Positions 49,992 to 56,833 of a stretch of DNA of 56,833 bases are shown piece after piece. The stretch lies in the NCBI GenBank assembly GCA_030849075.1, contig JASAOO010003411.1, forward strand, positions 1 to 56,833. The letters are read 5' to 3'. Source of the DNA: Zelonia costaricensis (lineage: Eukaryota > Euglenozoa > Kinetoplastea > Trypanosomatida > Trypanosomatidae). Positions within the stretch are counted from its first letter, which is position 1; each line of letters starts with the position of its first letter. Under the pieces are notes generated by a model, which saw only the letters and a program-made list of their open reading frames with translations, made no database searches and had not been told where the DNA came from. A program made the translations under genes and the position numbers.

Positions 49992-50083
49992 TGCGGGCCG
50001 GAGAGGCGGGGCGGGGGGGGAGGGAGGTGGTCGTCGATGCCTGTGTGGGACGGTACGGGCACGTTGTGGTGGCGTAGGGGGTG

Positions 50084-50118
50084 CTATAGAGGTGGAGAGG
50101 AGAGCGGGGGAGGGGTAT
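50084..50118 (-). promoter_or_regulatory. Candidate trans-splice acceptor, lipase B
   Basis: Transcript-sense pyrimidine tract (50118-50087) followed by AG at 50085-50084; predicted 5' UTR about 92 nt. Another AG at 50042-50041 would give about 49 nt. Confidence 0.4.
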
Positions 50119-51991
50119 GAGTGAGAAGGGTGCCAGACTGGTGGGGAAGAGGGAGGACGGAGGACGAGAGAAGGAATAAGGTTAGCGGCTTCGACAGAGG
50201 ACGGTGGCAGGGCGCGACGTGCAACGTGGTACGGCAACACAACAGGTTCGTGTGTGTGTGTGTGTGATTGCACGTATGTGGGTAGATGAAGGCGAAGGAT
50301 GCGGCAGGTGAACATGGAGGAGGAGAGAAATGGAAGGCGTGAGAGAGAGAGGAATTGTGTTGAGGCGCGTGAGTCCAGACTACATGCCGGCGGGGGTGAC
50401 ACGTGTTGATGACATCCGCGTGCGTCGTCACAGCTTCTCTACTCACACACACGCCCCTCAATGAGAGTACTCTGTCCACGAGACAAGGCGTGGCGAGACG
50501 GGGATCACTTTTCCTTTGTGTTCATGTGAGCTTGGTTTTCCCGAAGGGCGGCTTCGTGCGCCTACTGCACGCCTCTTCATCTGTTAAGGTTTGCTTTCCC
50601 GACGCCTCACCACTACCAGCGTTGCTCGTCTGCGTTGCACAGCAGAGAGGCCAAGGCACCGAGAGACGACGTGAGAGAACGCGCTGCTCGAAGAGAAAAA
50701 AAAGAAAGGCAAGAGTGCAAGTCACCACTCAAGAGGCTGGAAGTGAGCGATGACGAGGGGGGGGGGATGGGCCAAGTTGTGGTGAGCTCAGGGTCAACGC
50801 GGCAGAGCAGCAGGCTTGCCGAGACGTAGGAGGGGGACGTAGAAGGTTGAAGTTAAGGAGGGGATGGAGCTGAGGCGGCGGGAAGTGGAGGGTTGGGCCA
50901 CGGAACGAAAACCGTGGGTGGCAAGTCGTAAGATGAAGAGCAGGAATGGACAGCGAGGCAGCTCAGTCGAGCTGGCTGCGAGCCGGGGACGACATACATA
51001 AACGCCTACGCGCGCACATACACACACACACACACACGCGGTGCCCACGAGCAGGACAATCGCGAGCCGGTGGGGGGTCTGCTGTGGCTCCGTGGGGATG
51101 CCTGGGCTCTGTGGAAAGAGAGGGCTAGAGAGAAAACAAACAACAGGCACCAAAGAAGGTTAAGCAAGGCAGTTTCTACTTCAGCAAGCCGACACACTGC
51201 GAAACCTCGGCGCAGCGCGAGCTGGAGGGCTTGTGAAAAGGTCGATGCTTAAGACAGCCGGAGCAGCGGACCTAATCAGCAGTCGAGGTACGAGCGTGGA
51301 CAAAGGAATAGGGAGGGGGGGGAGTAGGAGAAAAGGGGATGGGTGAGGGAGATGCGTTTGCGGGTTGAAGAGAGGCCGATGTGTGGTCTGATGCGCCTCA
51401 CGTCTGGTTGTTTGTGCATGTGTGCGTGCAGGGCAGAGGCAGTGGGAAGCGGAAAGAGGGGAGAATGATGAGGGCGTGTAAAGGGGCGAGAGGGGAAGGG
51501 GAGGGGGAGGGGTGAAGGAAAAACGAAGCGGCACTGCTTCTACAGCGGAGGACGCCGTAAGCTATCAGCCTCTTCTTTTCTTTGTTTGCTTTTTGCCTTG
51601 AGCGTGGCACACCGAGCTAGTGTTCGCTTAGCGGAGGGGATGCAGGAGTGGTGCCGCGTGCTCGACCTCGAGCTTCGCCGTCGCCATATGCAGCAGCTCA
51701 GTGAGCGGGGCAGCGCCCTATGGGACCCTAGAGGTGCCGCTGCATCGAGAGTGTTGGGGGAGGAGGGGAGAAAGAGCGATGGCGACGGGTTTGGGCCCAG
51801 CCACCACTCTCAACACCTTTCTGTGCCCCTCAACCCTCCCTGTCGATCGCGACCACCTGGCGCTTTCCTTTCGCCTCCGCACTTTTTTACCAATGAATTC
51901 GGGCCTGGGCACGCACCGAGAAGGATGAGATACCATTCGGTGCGGCACTTCTCTGGTTCTGTCTGAAAGGGCCTCTGTACTTCGTTTTCCG

Positions 51992-52018
51992 CCACACACA
52001 CACACACACACACACACA
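51992..52018. repeat. CA microsatellite
   Basis: Uninterrupted CA run. Confidence 0.9.
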
Positions 52019-52983
52019 AATACACACATACACATCGAAGGCACCGTAGAGGAGGAGTGGGCTGAGGTGCCGCTTTCCCGAGTTTATGGGAAGAGAATCG
52101 CCAGAGCGCCACAGCCAACTGCATTCCCTTCTTTGGAAGATTGAAAGAGAGAGAGATCGGGGGTGGAGAGGGGGAGCGCGTATGTGGAGGTGCACGGGTT
52201 CGATGACGGAGGTGACGCGGCCCAGCACGAGAAAAGCAAAGCGGTGCGAACAACATCAACACCAACAACAAGAGAAGGGCAGTACAAAAGGGTACGCCAC
52301 AACGGCGCTGACTTATGTGAAAATAAAAAGATGAAAAAAAGGTTCATGGCGCATTCGGACGTAAATGGAAACAACGAGCTAGTAGTCCTTTACCGTGTGC
52401 GCCGCAGGTGGGAGGGAGAAAGGATGAATGGGAAAGGTGGAAGGGCGCGGGTGGCATGAAGACGTTGCTGCTACCGCGCCAAGGGCGCACAACACGACTC
52501 AAGAAAAGAAGGCGCACCGTGGCGGAGGTGGGGAGGGGGGGGGGCGGGAGACGATGGGACCGGGTAGGGGGAGGAGGACGAGACACTGTGTGGGATCGGT
52601 TTGATGGAGGGGGGAGGGAGAGGGGAGAGGGGAGAGGCCTCTGGGTGCGCTTGTGTAGGTGCCACCCGAGTCTGTGTGTGCAGGCACCTGTCCACGTGCA
52701 CCGCTGTCCGCAGGTGGGACGGTAGAGTGGGGGAGAGAGACCTGTAGACGGAGGGCTCAGTAAGAATCGTTGGGTCGAGCGGAAAGGTGCGCGCCACAGT
52801 GCTGAGAAGAAGGGAGGGGAGGGGGGGGGGGAAGGGGTGGAGGGTGGCGCGCGCGCAAGCCTCAAAGGAGCAAATACAGAAGTGGTCTGTGCACACCCTG
52901 ATGGTGCTGTGCGTGCATGTGCCGCGGCAACTACTGTAGCACGGAAGGGGGGGGGGAGGCGGCTCAGGTCAGCGGATTACGAT

Positions 52984-53000
52984 ACGCATCAGTGATGCGT
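52984..53000. repeat. Odd palindrome, 8-nt arms around one G
   Basis: Arms 52984-52991 and 52993-53000 are exact reverse complements. The first 15 nt recur exactly at 54584-54598. Confidence 0.85.
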
Positions 53001-54583
53001 GGCCACCCCGTGAAACAACAAAAGGGCAAGGGCAGAAACGAAGAAGGCACCATGCCACGCCAGATGTCGGCGCAGGCGAGGATGGCAGCGCACCACCACC
53101 ACTACAACAACAGCTGACTGGAGGGACCACAACACGAAGAAGGAACGATGGGGAGGGGAAGAGGGGGAAAGCCGGTCTGATGCTGGATGAGCGGTGGCGG
53201 TGGCAACGAAAGTAGGCACCGCACACACACATGCGCTAACACCCACAGAAAACACACAAAGAGCTGCGCGTCACCATGCGCGCTGAGGAAGGCACACAAG
53301 AATGCCCACACTTGCAGTTTGGCGAAGGTTCCTGCACCAGCCAGCGCAAAGACCAGAGAAAAAAAACCCGTCTTGTGACGAGACGCATCAACTCGTGAAG
53401 GCGCTACTGTTCAGGCCCACAAATAGAAAAAAGGGTTTTCGTGCTTCTCTTCCCTTTTTTGTTGTGCTCCGCTTGTTCACATCAAAACACGCGCTCGTGA
53501 GCGTCAGCCAGCACAGGGCTGGGAGCACGAGTTGGTGCGACGAGCAAGATGTGATGAGGGTACCATCACACAGACACACACGTGTGCGATCTCTTGCTTG
53601 TTTTATTGGAAGCAGAGACAGCGACGCAAACAACATGGAAAGGAAAGCCATTCGCAGGGTGATGGGGGACATCGAGAAGGGAAGCGCTTGCACGTCATCT
53701 GCGCTCAACAATAAACGCGGCACCAGTCACGCTACTCCTCTCTCCCACAACGTGCTCAGTGGGTGAAGAGGGAGGGGGAGGAGGGAAGAGTGTGCTTGTG
53801 TGGTCCTCAGTGGATCAACGCGCAGAGTAGAAAGGAACACAGGATGAAAAACAAAAACAACAACAACAACAGCAACAAAAAACCAAACTGGATCAGGTGC
53901 AGACACGGCCATGAGAGTCCGTGTGCAGAACGACGAAGAAAAAAAAAAGAGCATCAGAGCGAGAACAAAACAACGACAACGATAACACACACAAAAACGG
54001 GGCGCATATATAGGCCACAACGAACGCAACGCGGGAAAGAGGGCCTCCTAAAAAGCAAAGAACGACGACAGCAAACACAACCGAACAACAGCAACAAAAC
54101 AAGAGAAGGAAGAAAAAAAAAGAAAAAAAAGACAAACCAAATTGTGGCGAGTTGTGCGAGCATATACAGAGAGATTTAAAAGGCGCAGGGAAGGTCTCAT
54201 GGTGGAGGGAGGAAAGCGATGAACAAAAGGGCAAACATAAAAAAAAGACAGAAAAAAAAAGAAACACCAGAAAGAAAAGAAAAGAAGATGGCGTCACAGA
54301 TGAGCACACACATGAAGACACACATGAACACCGGCTTATCAGCACACGTCAGTGAGCAGCAAGAGCAAACAAACCAAAAAAAAAAAGGAGGATTTGAGAA
54401 GTGAAAAAGGAGGGACACATGAGGGAACGGGGAGGACGAAAGAAGATCACACAGAGAGTCAGAGTGAACACACGCACGCATGCAGGACTTGGCGCACAAA
54501 GGGGACATTGAGGAAGGTTCGAAGGAAGAAAGGGAGGGCGGTTCAACGTACATCTGATGTTCTGCGTGAAAGGGGGGAGGAGC

Positions 54584-54598
54584 ACGCATCAGTGATGC
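54584..54598. repeat. Second copy of the 15-nt palindromic motif
   Basis: Exact match to 52984-52998; flanking sequence differs. Confidence 0.85.
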
Positions 54599-54835
54599 AC
54601 GCCGCTTCCACTGTTCTCCTCTCCTCTTCCGGCTCGTCACTTATCAGATGAGCGAGTACCTGTGAAATATGACACGAGAGGGAGGGGGAGGAGGAGGGCG
54701 AGCAAGAAGCAAAACTCAAAGAGAGAAAGGGGGCAGCGCCAGTCAATCTGTGAAAACCGAGGGAATAAGGACAAGATCAACGCTGACGTAGAGTAAAACA
54801 GAGGGAGGGAGACAAAGGAAGCTGTGGTGTGACGC

Positions 54836-54862
54836 AACACACACACACACACACACACACAC
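54836..54862. repeat. CA microsatellite
   Basis: Uninterrupted CA run. Confidence 0.9.
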
Positions 54863-55577
54863 GGGGAAAGACCCTACCGCTGGCTGGTTTCATAGATAGT
54901 ACACGAAGTCGTTCACATGGGACACGGAGAAAAGAGAGGAGCGACAGCAACCACAAAACCGAAAAAAGAGAGAAAAAAGCAAAGTAACACACGAGCGAAA
55001 CGCACAAAAGGAAACACCAGAAAACACACACACATGAACATGCACCAAAGCAGAAACAAAAAAAACGTCGCATATCAGCTCTCTCTTTTTTCCTTTTGGG
55101 AAACAGAAGACACGAAGGGAGAGAGAAGTAATTGGATGACTCAGAAGGTGGAGAGGTGGGTAAACCGCTCAGCGGGTACGAGGCACAGCACCCGCATGAG
55201 GAAAGCAACACCGGCCACTCACCACAGGCGGTCAAGATCGAGACGACAACCGGGGGGTGCACTAGGCACGGGTGTGTCAAGGGGCGCACAAAGAGGCACA
55301 AAAAAAAAAGGAGGAGACGGGGAAAGGAGGGGATGAAACAAGCGAGGGGAAGGTAGAGGCAGGAGGGAGGGGAAAGGGGGACTTTCACACGAATGCCAAC
55401 CCGGATAGCAACGCAGACGGGGAGGGAGAGAGAAGGGGGGGTGTGTGTGAGTGTTTATGTGCGCATGCGTCTGCTCGGCAGAGCAGAGACAAAGCAGGAG
55501 CACGGAGGGTGGGGAAGCAAGAAGGGGAGGGGTGAGTGCAGAGAGCTTTAGATATAGGCAGAGACAGGATTATCAAC

Positions 55578-55578
55578 N
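55578..55578. other. Ambiguous base (N)
   Basis: The only undetermined base in the window; it lies in gene-free sequence and affects no gene call. Confidence 0.99.
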
Positions 55579-56752
55579 AGGCGACTTCCCGCCGGCTGTC
55601 TAAAGGACGGTGAGTGGAGGGGGTTCGTGGTAGGGCGACGCACTTAGCGTTGTGATGTGGGCAGAGGCGGGGGCGGGGTAGGTAGGCCAGCTAGGAAACG
55701 ACAAGAACGAAGGAAAATGATGACGCGCCGGAGAGGGGAGAACGAGACGAGGGAAGAGAAGCGCAAGAGAGAAGAAGAAGAAGAAGAAAAGAAATACCCA
55801 GAGCAAACAAGATGACGGAGGAAGCAAGAGGGAGGAGGGAGGGAGGGGGGGCCTGTTCGCAACGCGAATCGAAGCAAGTGCAGAAGACGCTGAGGATAAC
55901 GCTACCATGTTCACGCTGCAGGACACAAAGAAAAAAAAAAAGAGAGACGAAGAAAGGAAAAGAGAAAAACACAAGACTCAAAACATAAAAAGGCCGGAGT
56001 ACACGATCAAACAGATAGGATTAAACAACAACAAAAAGGTGGGAGATGCGGGGAAAGCAACGCAAGAGCAGGAAACAAAACCAGAAGAAAAAACCCGCGT
56101 AGGTAGAAAACAAGGAAGGCTCAGTCGCATGGCAATGTGGAAAAGGAATCGCCTTGAGCGGGGATGAGGAAAAAACTGAGAACGGGGGAGGGGAGGCGAG
56201 AGAGAGGGGGGGGGGGAGCAGACGAAGGGGACGACGACGCCACTGTCGCCCTCGAGTCGCCCGCTTCGCCGCTCCCAGCGCCGCCAACGTCAAACTTGGC
56301 GGCGCTTTCGCGCAAACAAAAAACCAGAAAAAAAGTGAACTCTCGTCCTCTCTACTTTCCAGAACCGGAGGTGAGCGAAGAGGTGCGAGCGCGGTCCAGC
56401 GAAGCGCATCAACATGATCGCAAAGACACACATTACCGACGGCAGCTGCAGCTACAAGGCATCATTGTGACTCGCGAGGCTGAGTTGATGATATCATCAG
56501 GTGACGCTAACGCTCAACTTGTGTACAAAACACATACACACACACACATAGACATACACACAGAGACAGAGCCGCACACGTTGGCGTCGTGAGGGAGTGG
56601 AAAACGGAGGGATCTAAAATAGGGGAGACGAGGACGTCAGCTGGCGCCGGCGCAGAAATGCAGCAGCGAGACAGTGCCCTAACCCCGACGGAGCGGAGTT
56701 CATTGGGGGGGCAAGACGGAGTGAGGTGCTTATCCGCAGATGGGAGCACATG

Positions 56753-56783
56753 CACACACACACACACACACATACACACACAC
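56753..56783. repeat. CA microsatellite (one interruption)
   Basis: CA array with a single TA unit. Confidence 0.88.
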
Positions 56784-56833
56784 GCAGGGTGCGGTGACAC
56801 GTACGGCAGAGAAGCACGTGAGAGAGAGAAGGC

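Larger units (their letters stand above)
49992..56833. other. Gene-free right flank
   Basis: 6.8 kb with no supported gene on either strand. The + strand remains purine-rich (for example 53768-53790, 54105-54130, 55830-55852), as in the genic part, which suggests it belongs to the same minus-strand transcription unit. CA arrays lie at 51992-52018, 54836-54862 and 56753-56783. A shared 15-nt palindromic motif occurs at 52984-52998 and 54584-54598. Confidence 0.55.

Noticed and set aside
51586..51966. 126-codon plus-strand frame with fairly ordinary composition
   Set aside because: It would be the only plus-strand gene, no plus-strand splice acceptor tract precedes it, and no family is recognisable. 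Conservation in relatives would be needed to revive it.
53302..53766. 154-codon plus-strand frame with ordinary composition
   Set aside because: No motif, wrong strand for the unit, and surrounded by repeat-rich spacer; more likely a decayed element.

Overview
This looks like nuclear chromosomal DNA of a trypanosomatid of the Leishmania/Crithidia/Leptomonas type; the species cannot be fixed from the sequence. The reasons are: intronless, GC-rich genes all on one strand; long intergenic regions full of poly-G/poly-purine runs on the + strand and (CA)n/(GT)n microsatellites; and a polypyrimidine tract followed by AG upstream of most start codons, as expected for spliced-leader trans-splicing. 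Eleven protein genes are supported, all on the minus strand, so they read right to left as one polycistronic unit. They fill about 43% of the window. I see no convincing plus-strand gene, tRNA, rRNA, CRISPR array or insertion sequence.

In order of transcription (high to low coordinates): a gene-empty right flank (49992-56833); two tandem secreted class 3 lipases (49011-49991 and 44289-45314) that share near-identical tracts around the catalytic core; a small single-RRM RNA-binding protein (39934-40335); a proline-rich protein with a C-terminal WW-like domain (36762-38240); a giant 3681-residue TPR protein with a C-terminal CHAT-like domain (21949-32994); an 851-residue protein with a C2-like N-terminus and a ubiquitin-like C-terminus (16581-19136); a 603-residue helical-repeat protein (13466-15277); two adjacent, divergent PRA1-family membrane proteins (11804-12976 and 10116-10802); a TauE/SafE-like membrane protein with a very large central loop (4795-7353); and a stand-alone GST-fold protein like the N-terminus of eEF1B-gamma (2416-3078). 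The left 2.4 kb holds no recognised gene.

The genes do not form a single pathway, which is normal for these polycistrons; expression would be set after transcription through UTRs. The one obvious local relationship is duplication (the lipases; possibly the PRA1 pair). The best candidate for something undescribed is the giant TPR-CHAT protein: the CHAT fold is recognisable, but both positions where CHAT peptidases carry their catalytic His and Cys appear to be replaced, suggesting a pseudopeptidase scaffold. A perfect 16-bp hairpin at 43237-43280 and near-identical tracts between the lipases are the next most notable signals.
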